Of a stretch of 18,353 bases of DNA, positions 6,909 to 14,526 are shown piece after piece. How positions within the stretch are numbered: the stretch's first letter is position 1; each line of letters opens with the position of its first letter. The translations under genes and the position numbers were made by a program. The DNA is from Clostridia bacterium. GTDB lineage: Bacteria; Bacillota; Clostridia; Christensenellales; CAG-138. Location of the stretch: contig JAFSFN010000098.1 in the NCBI GenBank assembly GCA_017435185.1, positions 1 through 18,353 on the forward strand, given 5' to 3'. The notes under the pieces were generated by a model that saw nothing but the letters and a program-made list of their open reading frames with translations, was not told the origin of the DNA and did not search any database.

Positions 6909-8681
6909 CTAAAGCATAGCAAGTTTTCGCTTCAGTGCTTCAGCTTCCCGCATTTTATCCGTAAAATCGGACATTTTAGGGTCTGCACCGTTCATTATTT
7001 CCCGAATTTGCGCTCTTATTGCATCGGCTTTTATTGTTTTTATACAATCATCTGCAACAGCTGTGACCGACTCGCCTATTGTATCCGACAATTCAAGCGC
7101 CGGAAGCAGTTCTTCTGCCGATTCCTTACTCATACTGCTTAAAAGCATCGCATCATCAACATTGTCATGCTGAGCATATTCAACCAATATGGCGGAAGCA
7201 TATTCTTCAAAAGGGAAAATCGAAAATTCGATTTTTTCCTCTGCCATTTTTTCCATTACATACATTGCGCTTTCTTTAGAAACCCCAATGCAGGCGATGA
7301 GCATTTGCTCTGCTTTTTTTCGCATTTCAACGGTCTCATCTTCTTTTTTGAATCGCTGATTGCCTCGCCGTATCACACTTTGCTGCTCTTTAGCAGGTCT
7401 TGACATTCCGCATTGTTCAAACACAGTCTGTCGTGAAAGACCTGACTTTCTGGCTATCTGCGCAACACATCTTTCTCTCTCGACAGGCTCTATCGTCGAA
7501 ACGAATGCACACGCCTTTTTTGCATAATCCTCACGCCCTTCATCAGTCGTAAGATCACAGCCTCTCTCTATGCATAAAAGTTTGTACGCATTCAGCGAAA
7601 GTGCTTTGTCTTTTAACGAATTGAACGAATCCTTACCATTCTTTTTAACGAATTCATCGGGATCCATTCCACCCGGAATGACCATTACGCGCACTTCAAG
7701 TTCTTCTTTAGCCAAGATATCAAGGCCTCGAAGCATTGCATTCTGTCCTGCGGCATCACCGTCATAACATATATAAACACGCTTAACATAGCGTTTTATA
7801 AGCCTTGCCTGCTGCTGTGTAAGTGCTGTGCCCAGACTTGCAACGGCATTATCCACACCGCTTTTATGCAGGCTTATAACATCCATATAACCTTCCACTA
7901 TCACAAGGTCATGATTTTGCTTTCCCTTCTGCATATTCATGGCATAGAGATTATTTCGTTTATTGAATATGAGCGTATCGCCCGTATTCAAATATTTAGG
8001 CTCGTCCTTTCCCATAGTGCGAGCTCCGAAAGCTATAACTCGTGAATTTGCCGCAATTATGGGAAATATAACTCTGCCTCGATACGCGTCATAGAAAGAA
8101 TTTTCTTTCTTGCCTTTTACAATAAGACCTGCATCAAGCATTTCACTGTTGCTGTATCCCTTTTCCTTTAAAAAACTAAGCAGAGAATCCCATGCATCAG
8201 GCGCATAACCGAGTCCAAAACGCTTTATTGTTTTTGGATCAAGGCCACGATTGAGCAGGTATTCACGTGCACTCTTGCCTTCATCAGACAAAAGACACTC
8301 ATGAAAGAACTTTGCCGCATCTTTGCAGGCGGCATATAAGCGCTCTTTCTTTGCACGCTCATTTTTCAATTTCTCGTCATCAACTTCGGCAGGCAATTCC
8401 ATGCCGACACGCTGTGCCAAAAATCTTATGGCGTCAGTATATGGCAGTTTCTCCATTTCCATTATGAACTGCACAACCGAACCGCCGGCATGACAGCCGA
8501 AGCAATAATAAAGCTGTTTATCACCGCTAACGGAAAAAGACGGTGTTTTTTCATGATGAAAAGGACAACAGCCCCACATTCGCCTGCCTTTTGCCGAAAG
8601 GCGTACATATTCGGAAACCACCGAGACTATATCATTACGAGAAAGAAGCTCCCCCATCCACGCATCGGGAAACATTGGCAT
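6909..8681 (-). CDS. dnaG: DNA primase
   Basis: DnaG makes RNA primers at the replication fork with the DnaB-type helicase. The 590-residue length is usual. The CHC2 zinc domain shows Cys39, His42, Cys60 and Cys63 (CPFHHEKTPSFSV...YYCFGCHAGG). The RNA polymerase core contains RGRVIFPI (residues 202-209) and the TOPRIM acidic residues Glu263 (VIVEGYMDVIS), Asp307 and Asp309 (CYDGDAAGQ). The C-terminal part (from about 435) is the more variable helicase-binding region. The first ATG (8681) is chosen because AAAGGAG lies about 8-9 bases upstream; an ATG two codons later is too far from it. It lies between dgt and rpoD, an order common in Clostridia. No convincing promoter is seen in the 97-base gap before it. 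Confidence 0.97.
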   Translation of the reverse strand: MPMFPDAWMGELLSRNDIVSVVSEYVRLSAKGRRMWGCCPFHHEKTPSFSVSGDKQLYYCFGCHAGGSVVQFIMEMEKLPYTDAIRFLAQRVGMELPAEVDDEKLKNERAKKERLYAACKDAAKFFHECLLSDEGKSAREYLLNRGLDPKTIKRFGLGYAPDAWDSLLSFLKEKGYSNSEMLDAGLIVKGKKENSFYDAYRGRVIFPIIAANSRVIAFGARTMGKDEPKYLNTGDTLIFNKRNNLYAMNMQKGKQNHDLVIVEGYMDVISLHKSGVDNAVASLGTALTQQQARLIKRYVKRVYICYDGDAAGQNAMLRGLDILAKEELEVRVMVIPGGMDPDEFVKKNGKDSFNSLKDKALSLNAYKLLCIERGCDLTTDEGREDYAKKACAFVSTIEPVERERCVAQIARKSGLSRQTVFEQCGMSRPAKEQQSVIRRGNQRFKKEDETVEMRKKAEQMLIACIGVSKESAMYVMEKMAEEKIEFSIFPFEEYASAILVEYAQHDNVDDAMLLSSMSKESAEELLPALELSDTIGESVTAVADDCIKTIKADAIRAQIREIMNGADPKMSDFTDKMREAEALKRKLAML

Positions 8682-8778
8682 GAAAAAAGAACTCCTTTCG
8701 TTAAAATTTCATTTGCAACAGTTTCGACGCAAGTACTCTGTTTTCCTGCAAAGAATGCGCAGAACGATTTTTTACTCA

Positions 8779-9792
8779 CTAAAATAACATCATTCCCGAC
8801 GGAACGAACAAACGTTCGTAATCCAACACCGCATATCTGTCGGTCATACAGCCGATAAAATCAGCGACAATACGTTCTTTGCCGTCTTCTTCTATATTTC
8901 CTGAAAATTCATCGGGTACTTCATCAATATGTTCAAGGTAATGCATGTAAAGCTGTTCAAGCAAACGCTTGCTCTTTGCTTCTTCCGTTCTTGCAAGGGG
9001 ATTGAGGTAAACTCTTTCAAACATGAAGTTTCTCAGCTCATTAAGTGCTGTTCCCACTTCTTCGCTCATACAAACTTGAGGCTTCAAAAGTGAATTTTCA
9101 AGCACATCAACTATCATAGTGTTTATACGCTCGCCGTGAGAGTTCCCGAGTATATCGTTGAGTTTCTGCGGTATATCCTGTTTTGTAATGACTCCTGCAC
9201 GAATAGCATCGTCGATATCATGATTTACATATGCAATTCTGTCTGACAAACTTACCACGGCACCCTCAAGCGTGGCAGGATTGCCGGATATTTTGTGATT
9301 GAGTATTCCATCACGCACTTCAAAAGTAAGATTAAGCCCCTTGCCGCTGTTTTCGAGTTTTTCAACCACTCTGAGGCTCTGGACATTGTGCTCAAAACCG
9401 CCCGGAACAAGTGCATCAAGAACCGCTTCACCCATATGCCCGAACGGAGTATGTCCAAGGTCATGACCCAAAGCAATTGCTTCGGTAAGGTCTTCATTAA
9501 GACGCAGACCGCGTGCTATTGTTCTGGCTATCTGACTGACTTCGAGTGTATGTGTGAGTCTTGTTCTGTAGTGGTCGCCCATGGGAAGTAGAAAAACCTG
9601 AGTTTTGTGTTTAAGCCTTCTAAACGACTTGGAATGAATTATCCTGTCTCTGTCACGCATATATTCTGTGCGTATAGGACACGGAATAACTGCTCTGTCA
9701 CGACCTTTGCTTTGAGATGAAAGCGAAGCATAGGGCGAGAGCATTTGTTTTTCCTGCTGCTCAATAAATTCACGATAATCCTGCTTTTTCAA
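8779..9792 (-). CDS. dgt: dGTP triphosphohydrolase-like HD-domain protein
   Basis: HD-domain hydrolases of the Dgt family cleave deoxynucleoside triphosphates to the nucleoside and triphosphate. The metal-binding HD motif is visible as His81 (RLTHTLEVSQIAR), His110-Asp111 (GHDLGHTPFGH) and Asp184 (SLSDRIAYVNHDI), counted from the chosen start. The region LSPYA...RDRDRIIHSKSFRRLKHKTQVFL is typical of Firmicute members. The frame is open to 9981, but that extension runs into the hairpin block and is not protein-like. The TTG at 9792 is preferred because GGAGG (9803-9799) lies six bases upstream and the resulting N terminus (MKKQDYREFIEQQ) matches family length (337 residues). The ATG at 9798 is too close to the GGAGG, and the one at 9810 lacks a good site. 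Substrate preference cannot be told. Confidence 0.93.
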   Translation of the reverse strand: MKKQDYREFIEQQEKQMLSPYASLSSQSKGRDRAVIPCPIRTEYMRDRDRIIHSKSFRRLKHKTQVFLLPMGDHYRTRLTHTLEVSQIARTIARGLRLNEDLTEAIALGHDLGHTPFGHMGEAVLDALVPGGFEHNVQSLRVVEKLENSGKGLNLTFEVRDGILNHKISGNPATLEGAVVSLSDRIAYVNHDIDDAIRAGVITKQDIPQKLNDILGNSHGERINTMIVDVLENSLLKPQVCMSEEVGTALNELRNFMFERVYLNPLARTEEAKSKRLLEQLYMHYLEHIDEVPDEFSGNIEEDGKERIVADFIGCMTDRYAVLDYERLFVPSGMMLF

Positions 9793-9798
9793 GAGCAT

Positions 9799-9803
9799 CC
9801 TCC
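9799..9803 (-). promoter_or_regulatory. Shine-Dalgarno that sets the dgt start
   Basis: GGAGG on the minus strand, six bases before TTG at 9792. It directly abuts the ATG at 9798, which argues against that ATG as start. Confidence 0.55.
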
Positions 9804-10100
9804 AATTCATACGCACAAAATGCCTAATTCTACATAAGTTATTCAACAAAAAAAAATAAATTCCTTGTTTTTGCCGACATTTTTTCAAAAAAATATGATG
9901 TGGGGTTCCACCCCACTCCCCGGTCGCTTTTGAAAAAGCGACAGAAAACCAATAACGCTGACGCTTTCGCTCAAGAGGCAAGTCCTCTTGAGCGAGGTTT
10001 TACATGCTCGAACTATGCCTTCGGCATGGCCGTTCGCCCATGCAAAGTCAGAATTGCTACGCAATTACTTCCACGCATTCGCCGCACATGTCGCCGAATG

Positions 10101-10168
10101 CTATTAAAGTCTAAACGCTTAAAAGTTGGTTTGCGGTTAAATACTATTGTAGCCTAAACGCTTTTGAG
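10101..10168. repeat. Imperfect 25-bp direct repeat, period 43
   Basis: The segments 10101-10125 and 10144-10168 both read CTATTnnnnnCTAAACGCTT followed by nnnAG. They agree at 19 of 25 positions by eye, including an identical CTAAACGCTT core (10111-10120 and 10154-10163). They lie at the right-hand part of the hairpin block, between the last core hairpin and the terminator. Confidence 0.5.
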
Positions 10169-10186
10169 TTTCTTTTAGTAAGACAC

Positions 10187-10221
10187 AAAAAACAGCTCCG
10201 TCTTGCGATGAAGCTGTTTTT
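10187..10221 (-). terminator. Rho-independent terminator of the comM-to-sleB-like operon
   Basis: Arms AAAAACAGCT (10188-10197) and AGCTGTTTTT (10212-10221) form a perfect 10-bp stem. An inner CGTC/GATG helix and a TTGC loop complete it. On the minus strand it ends in TTTTTT. It lies about 80 bases beyond the SleB-like stop codon. The T-tail on the plus strand is equally good, so it could work in both directions, although no plus-strand gene approaches it. Confidence 0.75.
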
Positions 10222-10302
10222 ATTGTTTATTATTCCCCATTGTTTTTTGACGACTTTTTTTCAAAAAAGTCGGCGGGGCATGGGGCAGCGCCCCATAATA
10301 AA

Positions 10303-11262
10303 TTATCTGAAAAAAGCATTGTTGTCTATTGTTTTGTAATACTCTCGGCTTCCCCATGTTTTTCCTGCACCGGCAGTTCTGAAAAACATGACATCGGAAG
10401 GCAACGGATTATCGCCGCCGTTAAAAACAGCTTCGACAGCATCTATGATTTTTGAGGAGGGCTTCTGCGCCCTTAAATTGTCCTCATCACGAGCTACTGT
10501 AAACTGATTTTTCTGGAATATTACGCCCTCGACGGTATCAGGGAACGACGAACTGTTCACCCTGTTTAGGATCACTCCTGCAATCGCCTTGAATCCGTCG
10601 GTAGTTCCGCCCTTGCCTTCAAGATGTACGACCTGTGCTATTAAATATATCTCACTGTCAGAATATTTTTTTGATGACGGTGTTGAAGTTATCTTCGGCG
10701 TTGACGGCGCCTTGGTCGGCGCAGCTGTCGGCTTTGGTTTTTCGGTAGGCTTTGGCGTTGCTGTCGGCATGGTGCCTTTCTCTACAAATTCTTTAAGCAT
10801 AAAGCCTGTGGTTGAGTCGATTTTGACCCTGTACCACTCACCTGATTCACCGTTTATTTTTAGTGTATCCCCTCGCTCATACTCGCCGATTATTTTATAA
10901 TCGGTTCCGGGGCCCTTACGCAAGTTTACTGTTTTTGCATTGACATATCCTTTCACAGAATCAAAGGATTTAACAGTATAAGCCTCTGTGGGAGCCGGTG
11001 TTTTTGCGGGTACAGGTGTCGATGCTGCAACCGTTTGTGTCGGCTCTGCACTTATCTCAGGCGTTTGGACGATTTGCGTATTTAATGCAACTTGAACAGC
11101 CGCAGTTACATCTGCCGCATACTCCGTTTCTGCCGTCTTCGGCACTATTACCACCAGGCTCTGCGATTCTTTGCTGTCAGTACTTACCGATTCTATCGGA
11201 GCACATGCCGTCAACATACAAATCGCCAGTATTGATGATGCAGTACAAATTCTTTTTAACAT
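10303..11262 (-). CDS. Lipoprotein with SH3b domain and SleB/CwlJ-type cell-wall hydrolase domain
   Basis: The product (319 residues from the ATG at 11262) is a predicted membrane-anchored peptidoglycan hydrolase. A signal peptide ends in a canonical lipobox LTAC with Cys20. A low-complexity stretch follows. An SH3b domain covers about residues 103-160 (YVNAKTVNLRKGPGTDYKIIGEYERGD). A Pro/Thr/Lys linker covers about 163-198, and a Hydrolase_2 (SleB) domain covers about 200-319. In the last, IAQVVHLEGKGG...GFKAIAGVILNRV carries the likely catalytic Glu215. SleB-type enzymes are lytic transglycosylases acting on spore cortex, and relatives act on vegetative wall. The longer frame to 11388 overlaps hslU and is rejected in favour of the start one base after the hslU stop; no good Shine-Dalgarno is seen, so it is probably coupled to hslU. 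The anchor and SH3b fit vegetative wall work better than spore germination. Confidence 0.88.
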   Translation of the reverse strand: MLKRICTASSILAICMLTACAPIESVSTDSKESQSLVVIVPKTAETEYAADVTAAVQVALNTQIVQTPEISAEPTQTVAASTPVPAKTPAPTEAYTVKSFDSVKGYVNAKTVNLRKGPGTDYKIIGEYERGDTLKINGESGEWYRVKIDSTTGFMLKEFVEKGTMPTATPKPTEKPKPTAAPTKAPSTPKITSTPSSKKYSDSEIYLIAQVVHLEGKGGTTDGFKAIAGVILNRVNSSSFPDTVEGVIFQKNQFTVARDEDNLRAQKPSSKIIDAVEAVFNGGDNPLPSDVMFFRTAGAGKTWGSREYYKTIDNNAFFR

Positions 11263-11263
11263 T

Positions 11264-12655
11264 TTACAGGATATATTTTTTAAGATCCTCTCCCTCGAAA
11301 TCTTCCGACAAATGCTCGGCGACATATTTTTCATCGACCACAACTTTGACCAACGGATGATCTCCGCCTGCATTGAAAGAAACATCATCGAGTAAATTTT
11401 CTATTATTGTGTGCAGTCTTCTTGCACCTATATTTTCCGTTGTATCATTGGCATTAGCCGCACAGCGGGCGATAGCCTCCAAAGCATCGTCCGTAAACAC
11501 AAGTTCTACATTATCAGTCATCAGAAGTGCCTGATATTGTTTTGTTATCGCATGCTCGGGCTGTGTAAGTATCTTTACAAAATCTGCCTTTGTGAGAGCA
11601 TCAAGTTTCACTCGTATGGGGAATCTTCCCTGAAGCTCCGGTATGAGGTCTGATACCTTTGATACATGAAAAGCGCCTGCGGCAATAAAAAGCATATAAT
11701 CGGTCCTTACAGGGCCGTACTTTGTATTGACAGTACTACCTTCAACTATGGGCAGAATGTCTCTCTGCACACCTTCTCGTGAAACATCGGGACCGTTTCC
11801 GCCTCTGCTGCTTCCGCCCGCGATTTTATCTATTTCATCAATGAATATTATTCCGTCCTGCTCGGCCTTCTCTATCGCTTCACGGATAACATCGTCCATA
11901 TCTATGAGTTTTTCCGTTTCCTGCTGAATTAGTATGCGCCTTGCTTCGGACACTTTTACTTTTCTGCGTTTTGTCTTTTTGGGCAATATTCCTCCCATCA
12001 TTTCATTGAGGTTTATATCTATGCCCATTGCTATCATGGTGTCACCGCCCATTGAACTTTCTTCAACTTCGACTTCTACCATCTCATTTTCAAGTTCGCC
12101 ATTGCGGAGCTTCTCCGTGATATCTTCTCTCTTTGCCGCTGTTTCTTTCTGTTCGTCTTCGGAAAGTTCTTCTTCTTTTTGAGTCTGTCCTGCCGTAAGC
12201 AGCATTTGAAGCGGGTTTACCGCCGCATTGTTCTTAGCAGTTCTTTTATTCGGAGCAAGCAGGCTTATAAGTCTTTGCTCGGCAGCCGCTTCGGCCGCAA
12301 ACCTTACCGTCTGAGCTCGTCTGTCTTTGCAAAGGCGAATAGATGCCTCAACAAGGTCTCTTATCATTGAGTCAACATCCCTGCCAACATAACCTACTTC
12401 GGTAAATTTTGTGGCTTCAACTTTTATCAACGGAGCATCGACAAGTTTTGCAAGGCGTCTTGCTATTTCTGTCTTGCCTACACCTGTTGGGCCAATCATG
12501 ATAATGTTTTTGGGAGTAATCTCATCCCTGAGTTCCTGCGGAAGTCTTGCACGTCTGTATCTGTTTCTGAGTGCTATGGCAACTTCACGCTTTGCCTTAT
12601 CCTGACCGACTATATATCTGTCAAGCTGTTCAACGATTTCTCTCGGTGTAAGCAT
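11264..12655 (-). CDS. hslU: ATP-dependent protease ATPase subunit HslU
   Basis: HslU (ClpY/CodX) is the AAA+ unfoldase that feeds substrates into the HslV peptidase. The 463 residues show the Walker A GPTGVGKT (55-62), the pore loop GYVG (88-91), an inserted I-domain (about 110-245), Walker B IIFIDEIDKIAG (269-280) and the C-terminal EDLKKYIL, whose last residues insert into HslV to activate it. The pair hslV-hslU is separated by one base, and the SleB-like gene follows after one base. In Bacillus, codY follows at this position; it is absent here. Confidence 0.98.
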   Translation of the reverse strand: MLTPREIVEQLDRYIVGQDKAKREVAIALRNRYRRARLPQELRDEITPKNIIMIGPTGVGKTEIARRLAKLVDAPLIKVEATKFTEVGYVGRDVDSMIRDLVEASIRLCKDRRAQTVRFAAEAAAEQRLISLLAPNKRTAKNNAAVNPLQMLLTAGQTQKEEELSEDEQKETAAKREDITEKLRNGELENEMVEVEVEESSMGGDTMIAMGIDINLNEMMGGILPKKTKRRKVKVSEARRILIQQETEKLIDMDDVIREAIEKAEQDGIIFIDEIDKIAGGSSRGGNGPDVSREGVQRDILPIVEGSTVNTKYGPVRTDYMLFIAAGAFHVSKVSDLIPELQGRFPIRVKLDALTKADFVKILTQPEHAITKQYQALLMTDNVELVFTDDALEAIARCAANANDTTENIGARRLHTIIENLLDDVSFNAGGDHPLVKVVVDEKYVAEHLSEDFEGEDLKKYIL

Positions 12656-12656
12656 A

Positions 12657-13190
12657 TTATACCTCCATTACCGTTATATTGCCGTTTGTGAACACACAGA
12701 TATCAGCTGCTATCATTATCGACTTTTCGGCAATTTCACGAGCCGACAATTCAGTATTGCCCATAAGTGCTTTTGCTGCCGCCATTGCATACATGCCGCC
12801 GCTGCCTATCGCCGCAATACCGTCATCAGGGTCTATAACTTCACCTGTCCCCGAAACCACAAGCAAATCTTCGCTGTCAGCAACAATCAAAAGTGCTTCG
12901 AGCTTTCTGAGTGCCTTATCACTTCTCCAATCCTGAGCCAACGATACGGCCGCTCTTCTCAAACTTCCGCTGTACTGAGTAAGTTTTGTTTCAAAACGCT
13001 CACACAGCGAAAAAGCATCTGCTACGGAGCCTGCAAAACCGACAACAACTTTATCATTGTAAAGTCGGCGAACTTTTTTTGCAGTGCTCTTCATTATAGT
13101 TCTTTCGCCCATTGTGACCTGACCGTCACCGGCGATAGCTGTCTGACCGTTTTTCTTTACGGCAACTATGGTTGTTCCCATTAATGACAT
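12657..13190 (-). CDS. hslV: ATP-dependent protease peptidase subunit HslV
   Basis: HslV (ClpQ/CodW) forms the proteasome-like chamber of the HslUV protease. The 177 residues contain the family landmarks GTTIVAVKKNGQTAIAGDGQ, KVRRLYNDKVVVGFAGSVADA, EALLIVAD and AIGSGGMYA. The catalytic nucleophile in most HslV is an N-terminal Thr equivalent to Thr6 here. In Bacillus CodW it is a Ser exposed after Met removal, and this protein also begins Met-Ser. The ATG at 13190 is favoured because AGAGGT lies 8 bases upstream; the in-frame ATG at 13181 would be 17 bases away. It follows trmFO by 31 bases and is read with hslU. Confidence 0.97.
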   Translation of the reverse strand: MSLMGTTIVAVKKNGQTAIAGDGQVTMGERTIMKSTAKKVRRLYNDKVVVGFAGSVADAFSLCERFETKLTQYSGSLRRAAVSLAQDWRSDKALRKLEALLIVADSEDLLVVSGTGEVIDPDDGIAAIGSGGMYAMAAAKALMGNTELSAREIAEKSIMIAADICVFTNGNITVMEV

Positions 13191-13221
13191 TATTAAATAC
13201 CTCTAAAAACTGTTATCTTTA

Positions 13222-14526
13222 TCAGATATTATCTTTGATTTCATCCGTTTTTGCAAGTGCACGAAAAGCAATCTGAGTATATCTTTCCTGCTTGTTTCTT
13301 GGCGGATTTTGCAATTTCGCCATAATTCCGAAATTTATATTCATCGGCTGAAAGTCGTTTCCGGCATAATTTGCTGCATAATTTCCGAGTGCGCCCAAAG
13401 CCGTCTCATTAGTAAATGCTACAGGTTCTTTTCCCAAAAGTTTTCTTCCAAGACTGATTCCCGCCACAAATCCGCTTGCTATACTTTCAATATAACCTTC
13501 AACGCCTGTGATCTGACCTGCAAAATACAAATCATTTCGCATACAGGTCGAAAAATCCGAATTGAGCTTGCCGGGCGAATTTATGTATGTATTTCTGTGC
13601 ATCACGCCATATCGCACAAATTCGGCATTTTCAAGACCCGGTATCATTGAGAAAACACGCTTCTGTTCAGGGAATTTCAAATTGGTCTGGAAGCCCACAA
13701 TATTATATAATATGCTGTCCTTATCATCCTGACGCAGTTGAACAACGGCAAAGGGTCTCTGCCCTGTTCTTTCATCAATGAGCCCGACAGGTTTTAGCGG
13801 CCCGAAAGCAAGCGTCATTTCACCGCGTTTTGCCATAACTTCAACAGGCATACAGCCTTCAAAGACTTTTATTGCCTCTTTTTCAAAGCCGTGAAGCTGA
13901 GCAGTCTCAGCATTGACAAGTTCACGCACGAACGCAAAATATTCATCCCGGTTCATCGGACAATTCAGATAATCGCTTCCACGCTCATATCTCGACGCCG
14001 CAAAAACCTTATTCATATCAAGTGATTCACGCGTCACAAGCGGCGCAGCGGCATCAAAGAAATGCAGACCCTCGCCGAGTTTTGCTTCGATATCGGCAAG
14101 CAGTTTGCCGTCAGTAAGCGGTCCTGTTGCTACTATGCACGGCTCATCGGGTATTTGTTCGACTTCTTCGTTGACTATCTTAATGTTCGGCTCACTTTTA
14201 AGGCGCTCAGTTACCATTTTGCTGAAGCCCTCACGATCCACTGCCAGAGCACCGCCTGCAGGTATCCGTGTCGCATCGGCACACTCCATTACAAAAGAGC
14301 CCAGCCGCCTGAGTTCTTCCTTCAAAAGGCCTGCACCGTTTTGAAGTCTGTCAGAGCGCAGTGAATTTGAACACACCAATTCACAAAGCAAATCTGATTT
14401 GTGTGCAGGTGATTTGCGGTGCGGCTTCATTTCAAAGAGTTCTACATAAATGCCGCGTTTCGCAAGCTGAAACGCGGCCTCACATCCCGACAAGCCTGCA
14501 CCTATAACAAGTGCTTTTGCTTTCAT
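13222..14526 (-). CDS. trmFO: Folate-dependent tRNA m5U54 methyltransferase TrmFO
   Basis: TrmFO methylates uridine 54 in the tRNA T-loop using methylenetetrahydrofolate and FAD. The FAD-binding Rossmann motif is at the N terminus (VIGAGLSGCEAA, residues 7-18) and is followed by ELFEMKPHRKSPAHKS. Cys52 (ELVCSNSLRS) and Cys225 (FEGCMPVEVMAKRGE) correspond to the two functional cysteines known in B. subtilis TrmFO. The 434-residue length is usual. The frame extends to 14577, but the ATG at 14526 is chosen: it overlaps the topA TGA as ATGA, has GAGG about 10 bases upstream, and gives the normal N terminus. The topA-trmFO-hslVU order is conserved in Firmicutes. Confidence 0.97.
   Translation of the reverse strand: MKAKALVIGAGLSGCEAAFQLAKRGIYVELFEMKPHRKSPAHKSDLLCELVCSNSLRSDRLQNGAGLLKEELRRLGSFVMECADATRIPAGGALAVDREGFSKMVTERLKSEPNIKIVNEEVEQIPDEPCIVATGPLTDGKLLADIEAKLGEGLHFFDAAAPLVTRESLDMNKVFAASRYERGSDYLNCPMNRDEYFAFVRELVNAETAQLHGFEKEAIKVFEGCMPVEVMAKRGEMTLAFGPLKPVGLIDERTGQRPFAVVQLRQDDKDSILYNIVGFQTNLKFPEQKRVFSMIPGLENAEFVRYGVMHRNTYINSPGKLNSDFSTCMRNDLYFAGQITGVEGYIESIASGFVAGISLGRKLLGKEPVAFTNETALGALGNYAANYAGNDFQPMNINFGIMAKLQNPPRNKQERYTQIAFRALAKTDEIKDNI

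Larger units (their letters stand above)
9876..10297. repeat. Hairpin-rich non-coding block, probable dispersed repeat element
   Basis: The roughly 490-base gap between dgt and the SleB-like gene carries no convincing gene. It holds a series of perfect inverted repeats: 9900-9906/9910-9916 (GTGGGGT), 9923-9930/9935-9942 (GTCGCTTT), 9968-9978/9984-9994 (CGCTCAAGAGG, 11 bp), 10015-10019/10023-10027, 10052-10057/10061-10066 (AATTGC), 10075-10081/10095-10101 (GCATTCG), 10188-10197/10212-10221 (terminator), 10251-10260/10263-10272 (CGACTTTTTT) and 10280-10286/10290-10296 (ATGGGGC). The outermost G-rich plus T/A-rich hairpin pairs at the two ends resemble each other in opposite orientation. The block looks like a mobile or repetitive intergenic element, or a structured RNA; no transposase is present. 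Boundaries are approximate. Confidence 0.55.

Noticed and set aside
8682..8778. Promoter for dnaG in the gap after dgt
   Set aside because: TTGCGT is present but no acceptable -10 lies at the right distance; dnaG is more likely read from upstream.
9793..9981. N-terminal extension of dgt to position 9981
   Set aside because: The extra 63 residues run into the hairpin block, match no family N terminus, and bypass the well-spaced GGAGG before TTG 9792.
9900..10157. Plus-strand 85-codon frame within the hairpin block
   Set aside because: Its sequence follows the inverted repeats, has an unusual Arg/Cys-rich composition, no Shine-Dalgarno, and no recognisable domain. It is better explained by the repeat element.
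11263..11388. N-terminal extension of the SleB-like lipoprotein inside hslU
   Set aside because: It would overlap the hslU C terminus by 125 bases and place 42 residues before an otherwise canonical lipoprotein signal peptide.
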